A model generated the notes under the pieces. It saw only the letters and a program-made list of their open reading frames with translations, made no database searches and had not been told where the DNA came from. The translations under genes were made by a program, and so were the position numbers. This document shows positions 11,757 to 24,800 of a stretch of DNA of 64,000 bases, piece by piece. Source of the DNA: Parietaria judaica (lineage: Eukaryota; Streptophyta; Magnoliopsida; Rosales; Urticaceae). The stretch covers positions 8,184,001-8,248,000 of the forward strand of contig OX940865.1 in the NCBI GenBank assembly GCA_954871525.1. The letters run 5' to 3'. The stretch's first letter is position 1. Each line of letters starts with the position of its first letter.

Positions 11757-14700
11757 TAATATCATTGTCATACTCATATGAATATCTCGTGGGTTTGTTT
11801 TATAAAAAATAAATAAAAAAATTGTCATACTCATATGTCACATATTCATAGAGGTGGATTTGGCATATGATATGGATTGGTCCAAGTGTCCAACGATTTA
11901 ATTAAATTAAGTACGTATTGAGTTAATTGATTTTTTATAAGTATATATTAAGTATAATTAGTTGCAATATCGAATATGGTTGCAATTATATGCTTTTTGT
12001 TTTTAAGTAATAATGAGTTTGATGATAAATTAGTTCCTATTTCATTGAAAAAATTATAATTTTTTTTGTAATTTAATTTAAAATAAAATATATAGTATAT
12101 TATTGTTAGAAGGGGAATTGGAAGTTATAATTTTGAACACTATAATTCTACTAACAGATATTTTAAGGAAAAATATAGATTATATATACTATGATTCTTT
12201 GTAGCAACTTACTTTATGGAAGTTTCAATGTCAATATCAGTCCCAGTATGTGGTTTTTGTCAGCTAGTTGATGTTGAAGCAAAATGACAAATCAAAACTA
12301 AAAAAGATATTTACAGCAAAAATATTTATATAAAAAAAACACACACACACACACACTTATTTTGACAATATTTTTCTTTCTGGGATAATCGTTGTAGAAA
12401 TATCTTAATTTTGACTAACTAAAATGACTTTTGTTTAAAGTGAAAAATAACCAAAACATACCTACAATTGAGTTTAAAGTGAAAACATAAATATGTAGCT
12501 TAATTCTTCAGTATGATTTAATAGTACTATTTAATAAAAAAAATAACTTTACATACTTTTGTTACTACTTTTTAGTTATTTTAAGATGCTTTAATTTGTC
12601 AAAGTTTGAGTATTTTTATTTAAAAAAAATCAGGTATAATGCTAATGTCAAAGATATGTAAATTTAAGCACCAAATATACTTCAATTTTTTTAAATTTTT
12701 TTTTACAATATTAAAAAATGTATACAAAGAAATATGGTGCACTTTCACCTCACTTATATATAAATATATTTCCCATAAATATCTCAACATAATAATTATA
12801 ATATTAAATGAATTCTCAACTACTATAAATCTATAATCACTCAAAATACAGGTGTGATTGGATAACTTGAAAGTAGAGAAAATGGGTTGTCACTTGTCAT
12901 ATTCTTAACTAACATATATCAATTTTGCTAATTGCTGATAGTTTTGGGTCTCACAAATCACAATAATCTGCTTAATGCCAATTTATTTTTTATTTTAAAC
13001 ACCACCAACCACTCATTTCTTATTTAAGAAACAAACACCAAAATTCATTAAAAATATATATCCGAGGCCCTACTTAAATTAAAAAAAATGATATACGTTA
13101 AGTTTACAATAATAAAAAAAAATAATAACAATGAGTGAATATTTATATGCATTGTCCTTCACAAATAAAAGTAGAAAAATTGTTTCGATATTTAATTTAA
13201 TTTAGTTTTATTTTATTTGTTCAAATCTACCCACTTGATTATGTTTTATTTGAACAATCAAACATAGTTAATGACTTGTCACATGCTAATGAAATGATTT
13301 CACAGATAAGTTGGTGATTTCCTTTATATATATATATAGATATATAATCTGAAATGACTCACTTTATGCAACAACATGACTTAATCTCCATTGAAGACAT
13401 ATGTATTGGTTGGTTAGAGCTTCACTAATCATCAAACAACGCAACTTGGTTATTTTCTCAGTCCCGTATACTTATTTTTGGTTTTAGTTTCAAATAAAAT
13501 TATATTAATTTTGCATGAAACGTTTGGTTACTAATTCTTTTGGTTTTCAAAAACCGGTCTTGCAAATCATACAGCTTTAATTTATTTTTGGTATTTTGAT
13601 CTTTAACTCAAAATTATTGAAAATATAACTACAATATATTATCAGTCTATAATGATATTACATAATTTTATAATAAGATATTACTACAATATTAACTCAT
13701 ATAATTATATTATCAAAACTATTTAAATATAATATTTTTATTATAATTGTATTACTATCATATTAACTAATAACTAATGTACTTAAATTATTCATATTAA
13801 TAAATAATAAGTTGTTGATCACAATGATATGTAACTAAATTAGTTACTACATTATATTATATATTTATACTTCTAATTACAATTAAATATATCTATTAAT
13901 GTAAATGCATTTTAAACATAATGTAAATATACATTTTAAACATAATGTATATATATATTTAAATTAATAAAAATATACCGTCTCAACGTGATTTCTCAAA
14001 CTAAATTACAAAATTAACTTTCAAAATCAACTAACCAAATACTTCTTAAGTAGTCATCAATTATAAAAGATATCGTTATAAAAAATACTTAAAACTTACA
14101 AAAATCAAGTAAAGTATCTTATTATCAAATTGTCAAATTCTCATAACAAACAAACATAAAATAATTGTATCAATCTCAATAATATTGATTGAATCTTGTT
14201 AATTTAAAATAAGTCTTTCATGAAACTTGAAAATTGAACAAAATAGTCAAAAAAGAGTGTAATATGATTTTTTATTTATTTTCATTTTAAAGGAAATTAA
14301 GTGTATTAAAGAATTACAATTTACTGTCGTGTTAATGGGGCTCGAGGTCATTCAAGTGTCGAAACATAAAAAAATGTGTAATTATAAAATAAGAGTCTAG
14401 ACTTTATGATATAGCTTGAATAATATTTTTTGTAGGCCTTCTAATCCAGCGATATCATCCAAATTAAGAAGGTAGAGATTAGATATCTTTTAATGTGCAA
14501 ACACAATAATAAATTAGTTTCAAATCGACCCCACAGAAATTAAAAATGAAATCAATTCACTGTTGTTTTTATTTTTAATCATTATTTTTGCGGAGGTTGG
14601 ACCCACGAGAGAATAAAATTGTAAAGTAGGTGTAAATGCAAGCCCACCAACAAATCAAACATCCAAAATTCAAGCATTAAATTGCCAAATATAATAGAAC

Positions 14701-15480
14701 ACATCTCCCTAAGGCAATAAAATATAAAATGGATAACTAAGGTAAAAGTACTTACGTTTTTTTTAAGTAGTCCAATACATTTTCAAGCTTTTAATTGGCA
14801 GATTAAATACTAAAGATGTTGAAATTTATATTTTTATTGATTTTTCTCTATATACGCCTCAACTCAAATTTTCCTTTTTCATTGCATTTCTAATAATTAA
14901 TGTTATTTTTTTTTTTGAATGGGGAGGCGCTATCGACCAAGGTTACAATGCATCTCGCATTACTAAATATATTCAGTGTAAGAACAGGTACCACTATTAG
15001 CCAAGTTTATAAATGTGTAAAAGGAACACTCATCATTAATGTTAAATTATTTATACGTGTGTATATGTATTTCAAATTAAAGTCTTTAATGTGAGAAAAT
15101 TCAAAACATGAGAAAAAATAATAATACTGATTTGATTTGTACGCACAAAAAAATAACTCAAACATTAACAAACTCACGAGAAGAAAATAATCTGAACGCT
15201 AATTTAACAACCATGAATATCTAATGAATGCAATTCAAAACTTGCTATTTTAAAATCTCAAGTACTTTTACCGCAATTATTCGAATAAAAATACCCAAAT
15301 CATAACATAAAATTCTAAACCGAGCAATAAGCGGAGCAAGGCGCGGGCCAATCGCGTGGGTCCCAGCCGTAAGCGTTATCCTGCACCCGCGTCGCACCTG
15401 ATAACAGCTGTTCTGATCTCTCTTCTTCCTTCGTAGACTGGAAATTAAAATAAATAAAAAAAGAAAAAGAAAAAAAGAGA
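11757..15480. other. long AT-rich spacer upstream of the PERK1 gene
   Basis: No gene can be supported in 3.7 kb. It holds a (CA)n run (about 12340-12358), several (TA)n runs, and a pair of loosely inverted segments near 13520 and 14030 (GTTTGGTTACTAA / AACTAACCAAATA) that may be an old miniature element. Confidence 0.45.
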
Positions 15481-15696
15481 ACACAAAATTCCGTCTCTCT
15501 GTCTGAATTAAAACTGATTTATTCTCTCTCTCTCTCACGAACAAAGACATTCTCTTTCTCTCTCTACAAATCTCTAGAGAGAGAAAGCTCCGAAAGAGTA
15601 GAGACAGAGAGAGACTCTCAGACAGAACCCAGCTGCTTCTTATTTCCTCACTATTCTTCCTCCAATTCTGATTCTCCGAGGTTTTTCGCTTCCGCA
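15480..15696 (+). promoter_or_regulatory. CT-rich leader of the PERK1 gene
   Basis: Dense CTCTCT tracts at 15490-15575, 15590-15625 and 15650-15660 run into the ATG at 15697. Pyrimidine-rich leaders of this kind are common in plant genes. The transcription start itself is not identified. Confidence 0.4.
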
Positions 15697-18351
15697 ATGT
15701 CATCGCCCACTCCCTCGCCGCCGGCGAACTCTACCGCTCCTCCTCCGGCCACTCCCGCAGCCCCTCCGCCGGCAACTCCCGCGGCTCCGCCTCCGGCCAC
15801 TCCCGCCGCGCCGCCTCCGGCCACTCCCGCAGCGCCTCCGCCGGACGCGTCGTCGTCGCCTCCCCCGCCGGCGACGACCACGCCTTCCCCTCCCGCTCCG
15901 GCGGCCACGCCTCCGACCTCGTCCTCCTCGTCGCCTCCTCCGCCGGCGAATCCGTCTCTGTCTCCGCCGCCGCCTTCGAGGACTCCGTCGACTCCGAGCC
16001 TCTCTCCGCCGCCTCCTTCGCGGTCGAGCCGAAGCCCTCCGCCGCCGCCCGGAACGTCTTCGTCGTCGTCTTCGGGAGGAATATCGGCCGGCGTAGTGGC
16101 GGGGATCGCGATCGGAGCGTTGGCGGTTATCGTGGTGCTGAGCATTGTCTGCGTTTGCGCGTCGAAGAAGAAGAGGCGGAGGAGACGCGACGAGGGCTAC
16201 TACGGCCCTCCGCCGCCTCAGGGACCCAAAGGTAATTTTGACCGGCACTTTCTTTGTGTTTCTTGTCATAGTTTTCTCTGAGAAATCGATGAATTCATCA
16301 TTGGACTCCCATGAACTAGATCTGGTCAACTCACTCATTCAAAATGCTTGAGTTGGTTGACTCTGTTGATGATTCGCAATCAGTTCTGCCTTTTTAGAAT
16401 CTTGACAACATTCGTTTGGATTGGAGCGATCGCGTGCTTGAGATTGGTGTGATCATCATTTTGAATTTTTCGACCCTCTTTTCAGACAACTATTACGGCG
16501 GACCACCACAGGCACAGCGTTGGCAGCAAAACCCGCCCCCTTCCGACCATGGCGTGCTTCCGCCGCCGCCGGCCGCCTCACGCCCGCCGCACTCGCCTCA
16601 ATACGTTCCCAAACCGCCACCCCCGTTGCCTTTCACGGGCAGCAGTGGAGGCTCCAATTACTCGGGCTCCGAGAATCCCTCAAATCCTCCTCCACCGGGC
16701 TATGCCATGGGTTTCTCGAAGAGCACGTTCACCTACGAGGAACTGGCGTTGGCCACCGATGGGTTCTCGGAAGCCAATCTCCTGGGCCAAGGCGGGTTCG
16801 GGTACGTTCACAAGGGAGTGCTTCCAAATGGTAAGGAGGTTGCGGTCAAGCAGCTCAAAGTTGGGAGTGGGCAAGGCGAGCGCGAGTTTCAGGCTGAAGT
16901 GGATATCATTAGCCGAGTGCATCACAAGCACCTTGTTTCGCTTGTTGGTTACTGCATGGCCGGAACCCAGAGATTGCTCGTTTATGAGTTCGTGCCCAAC
17001 AATACCCTGGAGTTTCACTTACACGGTAAATTTTGTCTGTAAATTTGACGACAGTGTATGGTTCCGGTGGTACCCAGATGATGATAATGATTGTTCCTTT
17101 TTACAGGGAAAGGGAGACCCACCATGGAGTGGCCAATGAGATTGAAAACCGCTCTCGGGTCAGCAAAAGGACTTGCGTATCTTCATGAGGATTGTACGTT
17201 CACGCCCTCTCATTATATTTTTGTTCACACCGATCTGTTCTCTGACGTTAACTTCACACACGGTATATGCAGGTCATCCCAAAATCATTCATCGCGATAT
17301 CAAAACAGCTAACATTCTTATGGATTTCAAGTTTGAGGCTAAGGTAATCTATCAGTAACTATTCAATCTCATTCACTCACAGTAGATAATTATGATAAAA
17401 GTATATATAACGCAGTGTCTTTTCTACAGGTTGCGGATTTTGGACTTGCGAAGTTCACTTCCGAGCTCAATACTCATGTCTCAACCCGAGTCATGGGAAC
17501 TTTTGGGTAAGACTAAGACCTAATTCCATTCCGGGGTGAACATTTCTTACTATGGCGTATTTATGAAATCTTTGTCACGAGGTGCAGGTATCTGGCTCCA
17601 GAATATGCCGCAAGCGGAAAGCTCACTGAAAAGTCGGACGTTTTCTCGTTCGGAGTGATGCTTCTGGAGCTGATCACAGGACGTCGACCTGTTGACTCGT
17701 CTCATACGTACATGGATGACAGTTTGGTCGATTGGGTGAGTAGTGTGTAGATACGCTGTAAGTAGTGTACTTTACTCAGAGAGCTAAATTCATCATGTTG
17801 GTATTGCAGGCAAGACTGATGCTTAGCCGAGCTTTGGAGGAACGGAACTTCGAGCCTCTGGTCGATCCTAAGCTTCAAAACAACTACGATGAAAACGAGA
17901 TGGCCCGCCTCGTCGCCTGCGCCGCAGCGTGTGTTCGTCATTCTGCACGGCGTCGCCCCAGAATGAGCCAGGTAACCAACATTTCCTCAAACGGGTAAAC
18001 TGATTCTCGGTAAGAAACGTTTTCCAATAACATTCTCGTACACAGATTGTTCGGGCGCTGGAGGGAGACGTGTCGCTGGCCGATCTAAACGAGGGAATCA
18101 GGCCGGGGCAGAGCAACATGTACAGCTCGCAGGGGAGCTCGGACTACGACACGAGCCAGTACAACGACGACATGAAGAAGTTCCGGAAGATGGCGTTGGG
18201 GACTCAGGAGTACGGGACGAGCAGCGAGTACAGCAGGCCCACGAGCGACTACGGGCTTTACCCGTCGGGCTCGAGCAGTGAGGCCCAAACCACACGCGAA
18301 ACAGAGATGCCGAAGACGAAGAGGAGCAACAACGGAAGCTCATTCACGTAG
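15697..18351 (+). CDS. PERK1: proline-rich extensin-like receptor kinase PERK1
   Basis: Receptor-like kinase at the plasma membrane that senses the cell wall. Eight exons: 15697-16231, 16486-17025, 17107-17193, 17273-17343, 17430-17506, 17588-17735, 17810-17971, 18046-18351; GT-AG junctions; 1926 nt, 641 residues, close to Arabidopsis PERK1. Residues 1-125 are Pro/Ser/Ala repeats (PPPATPAA units), then one membrane segment (about 129-156, [20 protein letters not shown]) and a KKKRRRRR stop-transfer stretch. A second Pro-rich linker precedes the kinase domain, which shows GQGGFG (279-284), VAVK (Lys 300), [15 protein letters not shown] and APEYA. The C-terminal tail ([37 protein letters not shown]) is the PERK1 signature. 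The start is the only ATG before the Pro-rich region. Kinase residues are all intact. Closely related PERKs cannot be fully excluded. Confidence 0.95.
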
Positions 18352-19510
18352 TTGCTCTGTAAACTGTAAAGAATTTACGATGCATGTCGTGATTTTCGTC
18401 ACATGAGTTTTAACACAATTTTTTTTTCTTCTTCTTTTTCTCGATATTATATTGGTTTATTTCTTCTTTTTGACAATGTATTTATTAATGAATATGCACA
18501 AATGAAGGCTTGTTCGATTCTTTGATTCGTTTCACAATCACAGTTTTATCTTCTTAACATTTCTTTTGTATTTTGTTGAAGCAAAATGCGTATACGCGTT
18601 AATTTGACAGCTCAGTAATCTTGGACTGCTCTCCTATAATAAAATAAAATAAATAAATAAATAAATAATAAGGTGTGGATAAAGTCAAGAGTCAAATGAA
18701 GAAAAGAGTGGAACGTGAATAAAGAGTGGGAAACAGCTAATGTTTGCACATGGACAAGCCTTTCTTCTTGTTCTTTTCTCAATGTCTTTATCTTATTTAG
18801 CTTACTCTACTTATTTTAGGGTTAATACTGAAAAGAGTATAAATATTTAATGTTTTTATTTATATACATATATATATATATATAGTTGTGAAGTTCTCAA
18901 TATATTTATTATTTTTACGGTCAAGATTTATTATTCTGCTTTTGTTTCTTTTCAAATTACGTTCGGTTTTTAAACTGATTTAACAAGAATTTTTTACATA
19001 CCGTTGGACATGTTTTGGTTTACTTCTAAAAGAGAGGGAGTTTTGTTAAGGATACATTTAATTTTTCTACATCAATTAAAAAGTGAATGAAATTCCAGTA
19101 AGAAATAGTATTTATGTCGCTATTTTGTCTTTAATTTCATTGATTTATCTTTGAAGCAGGCCTAGTTGTAAAGTCAGACTAGGTGATCATTTTTATTTAA
19201 ATAAGTCGCAAGTGGGATTATATGTTATTATCAAATATCCACAAAAAAAAAAAACAAAACAAAAAACAAACAAACAAAGATTTGAGAGGAAATTCAAAGG
19301 CATGGCAGTATTTGACTCTTTCTCTTTTGGGGTACAATTTTAGGACATTTAAAAAGATGAAGTGGGCTATTTGGACCACATCTTCAAGCCCATTATAGAA
19401 GAATTAAATTCACTAGTTTCATATTCATTTGCTACGAGACAAATGAATTTGGGTGCCTTAATAATCATTACGTTGTATTTGCTTCTAGATGTTATATGAT
19501 ATTATTCTCT

Positions 19511-19541
<31 letters not shown>

Positions 19542-20713
19542 GCAAGGATAAATCAAATGTCAAACGAGAAGAAATATACAAGGTCAAATGTTAACCTCAA
19601 CTATTTCTATAGATATTTATGTATAAGCATCATATAGTAGAAATGAAGGAATCATGCTTGGCTTAAAAATGGGGCTATAAGATGATACCAACGTGACTCG
19701 TTATTGTCAGTGTTTTATATATATATATATATATATTATGACTTATGAGGATCTTGGGTTTCAATTTCATCTTCATAATGACTCTCGAACTCAAGACCTC
19801 TAATGTCTTATGATGTATTTGTTACCATGTTTGTTGTTGTTAATATCAGTGTTTAAAAACATCGTTATTTATATCTTGTTTGATAATAGATTTATTGACA
19901 AATATATAAATTTTCTTTTATTTATTGTAATATTACTTATCGATTGTTATCTATGAATAAACCGGTTATCGACGAATATTTATTTAATAATATATGTAAA
20001 CATAATTAAATAATATACACAAACCTATAATCATGTATCATTATAAGTACTGATTTACATTCTACCAATAAACATATATAAGTACTGATTTACATTCTAC
20101 CAATAAACATCTCATATAATTTATTTATTAAAATAATATTTATATAGTATACTTAATTATTTTGATATATAAATAATATCAAATACATAATAGTAGTATG
20201 ATGCATAATATATTTTTGTTTGTATTTTTTAATTTTTTTAAGTATCGATAAACCAACAATATTTCATAAAAATTGTTAGAAGGATTAGTTCTCATCGATA
20301 ATGATTACTTGTGATTTTTTTTTTTTTTTTTTTTTATCGATAGTCGTAGATAAGCAATAAAGAATAAACTATTACGAGTTTGTTATTTTCTTGCCAAAAT
20401 TTGAGTGAGTTTGAAATTGAGACCATGTAACAAAATTTTGAATTTTTTTTGGCTTTCCAACCGGAACCGGGTCCCATCTCAATCGCAGTTTCAGAAAGCC
20501 CGTGTGTTTTAAAGTACCATGATTCTAATGAGACCGAGCCCATAGTGTATCTTTTAAACCATAAAACCGTATGTTTTATCATTCATTGTTTTGGAATATT
20601 TTCATTCTCAGAGAATAGAATCTTTCCGTTGAATATTTGATGATCCTAAAAGAAGTAACTATTTTTAGTTCATATATATATATCAACTCAAACATGAAGT
20701 TGTGCATTCAAGT
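18352..20713. other. AT-rich spacer downstream of PERK1
   Basis: No gene found. Contains (AAT)n near 19515-19540, (TA)n near 18865 and 19715, long A and T tracts, and a tandem duplication at 20045-20115. Confidence 0.5.
20045..20115. repeat. 35-bp tandem duplication
   Basis: AAGTACTGATTTACATTCT followed by ACCAATAAACAT occurs twice, head to tail, with a period of 35 bp. Confidence 0.85.
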
Positions 20714-21315
20714 ATGGCTTCTCGTAGACGTATGATTCTCAAAGTCATAATTCTTGGTAATAGCGGGTAAATTTTTTGTTTTTACTTTTTTCCTTTTGAA
20801 AATTATAAATTTAAATATATAATGTAGAGATTATGAAAATGTGGAAATAATAAATTAATTAAGTTTACTCTGAATTTCTGATTGATTAGTAGTTACAAAT
20901 GTTTGATCAATTTGTTGCAGAGTTGGAAAAAAAATTTACGTTACAATTTTTTGGTGCACAATCACTTAATTTACGGTACAATTGTTTATAAACTAACCGA
21001 GCATGTAGACGATAGTCTTACCTTTTTTTTTTTGTAAAGGAGAATTTCCTTACTTTGAAACTTCTGCGAAAGAAGGTTTCAACATCGCCGCAGCTTTTCA
21101 TTGCATAGCCAAAAATGCTCTAAAAACCGCAGCCGCCGAGGAAATGTGAGTTTTGCTAAGTAATTAGTTCATTAAAAAGTTACTGTTACCCTAGTTACCA
21201 TTACCAAGACTTTTTTGCTCTCTTCTTGATTTCGATGTGTAGGTATTATCGCGATACCGTTGATGTTGCCAGCAGCGAAGTGCAGCCACCGAGATCGTAA
21301 GGCTGCGAATGTTGA
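20714..21315 (+). pseudogene. Rab7/RABG3 small GTPase pseudogene, middle deleted
   Basis: Exon 1 (20714-20766) encodes MASRRRMILKVIILGNSG, the start of a plant Rab7 GTPase ending in the split P-loop. Exon 2 (from 20921) resumes VGK and then runs out. A later exon (about 21040-21145) encodes EFPYFETSAKEGFN and CIAKNALK, the Rab7 G5 region, and joins in phase to 21243-21315 encoding YYRDTVDV...PPRS, a stop (taa, 21298-21300), then GCEC and a second stop. GCEC is the double-Cys prenylation tail of Rab7, here behind a premature stop. Missing are switch I, DTAGQE and NKxD, so no GTPase can be made. Introns are kept in place, so this is a DNA-level duplicate and not a processed copy. Functional RABG3 proteins are about 206 residues. 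Confidence 0.88.
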
Positions 21316-21814
21316 GCGAGCTGTGCTTAGGTTGAACTTTCCGATGTGGACTGACTTAATCTTAAAGTAGGCAATCTTTCGTGTTCTCAAGGCAACCACT
21401 GGTTAAATGTGCAATCCTTTTGAGAATTTTAGACTAGTTGAAATCATTAACCAATAATTAGGTATGATAAGAAAATAATATTATAATTTGTTGCAAAGAC
21501 ACTAATGAAAATAGTTGGAATAATTGATGCAATTAAGCTCTGAGTTCATTCTTCCTATTTCCACCAAATAGGTGAGATCAAAATTCCGTAGAATACAAAT
21601 TTTTATCATACAAACGAGTATACCACCTATACGTATCCGCCCGAGTACAAAATTTCCTACGGTGACGCTTAGACGAGGACACTTTAATTAGTTCCTATTG
21701 ATTTCTTTGGTAGGGTAACAAGATTGTAAGAGCACGGCTAAAGAAATTTGCGCCTTTCATAGTCGAGGGGTAAAAAAGATACCGAAAGAAAATCCTATGG
21801 AATAACGATAAAGT
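21316..21814. other. spacer, includes the likely 3' UTR of the site-1 protease gene
   Basis: No coding region found between the Rab7 pseudogene and the stop codon of the minus-strand protease gene. The part next to 21815 should hold that gene's 3' untranslated region. Confidence 0.45.
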
Positions 21815-24800
21815 CTAGACGTTAGCAAATCGAGCAGAGGCAGAACCTTTCCTTCGACGTCGTCGCTTCTGCCGAATTTTCCAAAAGCTCAAAAACACCA
21901 AGAGACCTACATACACGAATTGACGAGAAGGTTTAAAAATAATTAGACGAGGACATGGAAGTTCGAACGAAAAATCCCGTTAAAATCGAATACTAACCGG
22001 TTACTGCAATTAACGCAGGAACAAGCCAATGCCTAGCAGCTAATACAGGCATGTCAAGCTGCAAAGATTAGGGCAAAGTCAGCAAGTAATATACTATAAA
22101 AGAATGTGAATTTCGGCTTGATAAATATGTATTTTGTTTACCTCATCCCCGTAAAGCAAACCAAAGTAGCTGTTTCCCGAAGAATCGGTTTTACCGCTCT
22201 TGTGCTGTACATTCAACTTAGGATGTTTCGTATCAGATGTGCGGATCGACGAGTTCAGGCCTCTCCCCAAGTCGATAACGGGGTACCCGGGTAATCTTCT
22301 GTTTCTTCCCCTGACCTGCAAATTGTAGCCGTTGGTGTTCCATATCTCGAATCTCGAGTCGCTCCCACAGAGGAGTTCCTTGCCCGACACTGCGGAGTGT
22401 GCAGAGAAGTTTACATCGGTTCTTCGGGATGGCAATTGGTTGTCGTCCACGAACAGAGGTGAATCTTGTTTCATCGAGTTGGAGAAGAGCACGGGATCTT
22501 TGACGTTCTCGCTGGTAAAATCAAGTATTTTCCTCAGTAGCCAATAGCAATTAGTCACCATATGACTGCTATCCAAACAGTTCGAGTCCCCATAAACCGC
22601 AATACGACCATCACCTGCCTCTATTAGCCCAAGGATTGGAGAGTCGGCCTGCAGATATAATGCACCAGATATAATGCACCGTTAACGGAGTTTGAGTCAT
22701 ATAAAATAATACTCAAATTAATTTTACTTTTTTATGGAAATTAATAATTTTACTTTCTAAGGGCAATATTCTACTCACCATGGTCATGTCAGAAGTCCGA
22801 AGTACATTTTGGGTTGCCCCGCTCTCAGAGCTATCCACGAAAGGAAAGCGGTGCACGAAACCACCTCCGGGAAATCTCACGATATCAGCTCCGGACGCAT
22901 ATCTACTCTGTTCACCATTGATAGTAAAATCACCATTCAGAATTTTGTCTCCAAATGCAATGCCGAAGGGAGCTAAAAGATCATTCATTGCCGGAACATT
23001 GGATCCTCCGGTGACCGGGGTCCACCAGCTTCGGGTGTTGTCGTCGAAAAACCGCATCTTCACCATTGTATCAACATTATACCATTCACCAAACACAGCC
23101 AATCCCAAACCACTATTGATGACGTCATCTCTTAGCTTTTCGATCTCCTCTGGGAAATACTCTTCCTCAAGATCCACCATGAGAAGCGTTCCGTACTGGT
23201 GGGCGTCAAAGCACGTAAGAGGTGAACCTAAAGTTTCTATATAGTAACCGGCATCGCGTAACATGTTGAACATAATGTGAAAATTTGTATGCAGGTGATC
23301 CCCGTGCCAGTCAAGGATGTCGTTTCTGACATCCAGAGAGTCTCTCGGGATATATCCAGGAGGGTATTTGATGTTGTGAAACTGATCCCACAGAATTCGT
23401 TTGGATCTCGGTGGAGTCGGAACCACCTTCAACTTCAACTGAAGCACACAAGTACTAACACGGGTTTCCTTCTCTCCTTGAGCCGGAGGGCTAAACACTT
23501 TAAACGTCACATTGCCCTCAATATCTCCAGAGAATAGTGATCCTTCTTCTTTGATTTGCATGTGAAGCGCCAAATAACCGGTCCAAGGCCAGATAACTTG
23601 GGAATAAGTGAAATGGATGCTTAAGAGATTGCCGTCTTCCTCAGATGGATGCCAAGTCGGAGGACTTTCAAGATATCCAACGACACCCATACCATTGAGA
23701 ATGGTAGCGTTAAAAATAACCGGCATAGCACCGGCATATAGCGGCTGCCGGCAAAAGGGCCACGAATACGGGCAGTCTGTATAATCAAGAGCACTTGGAA
23801 AGATACTTGCACGGGGCTGATAGCTTTTCAGGATCTCGTAAGACGCTAACCTAAAAATCATTATGGATGAGAATATTTTGAAACCAAGATATAAAATAAT
23901 CATACACTAAGCATGAAAGCTTACAGATCAACTCTGCCTGCACCCTGCTCGTAGAGATTAGGCCCGCCGAGTTTGGCGGCTCCCTCAACAAGCGCTTGCT
24001 TCATACTCGCTGGATTTAAGATATTTTTCCGACTCATTTCAGGTATGACACTAACAAGCAAACAAACCATACCGGCCACTACAGGACTTGCAACACTAGT
24101 GCCAGATAGGCTTTTGCAACCTGTGCTGATCTTAGATCCCATAATGTCTCGTCCATATGCCACCACATCCGGCTTCACCCGCCCATAACTGCGCAAAATT
24201 ATCCGGTAAGTTAGTATCCTAACAAACTACTTGTTCAAATAAATAAGAGGCTAATGAAAGAGGAGGTGCTTAAATGACGATAAATTACCCATGAGGGAGT
24301 TCCCAAGTACTCATGCCTCTAGAGGAGAACGAAGCAATGTGGTCGCTGTAGTCGATGCCACCAACGCCGATGACATCACTCTGGTCTGCTGGATTGTTCA
24401 AAGTTCCATAAAGAGGCCCGTCATTTCCAATTGCCGAAACCATAATTATATTGTTTGCTGTTATTTCCCAAACCTAATGAAGGAGTAAGTTACATAAAGG
24501 GATGTATTCCCAAACTTAGTGAACAAATAAGTTACATAAAGGGATGTATAACGTTAGCATGGCTTTTTACTTATAATACCCTCAAAATTAAGCATGGACG
24601 GGAAAAAATGAGAAAATAACGAAGGTCTTCTGATTAATTTTAGTACGTAGTTTTTGCCTTTTTGGGAAATGTTTTTGGCTGTTTTGGTTTTTGTGAACTA
24701 ACGAAGATAAGCATACCTTCTCCACGAATGGAAGATCCAAATAATCAGGTCCGCCTATACTCAAATTCAACACATCCATATTGGTCGCAATGGCGTAGTT

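Noticed and set aside
15651..16338. Long minus-strand frames rich in Gly/Val or Arg opposite PERK1 exon 1
   Set aside because: They mirror the low-complexity proline codons of the real gene and have no splice context or known domain.
22780..23812. Plus-strand and alternative-frame ORFs across the large S1P exon
   Set aside because: Shadows of the site-1 protease frame, which has the catalytic residues and exact intron phases.
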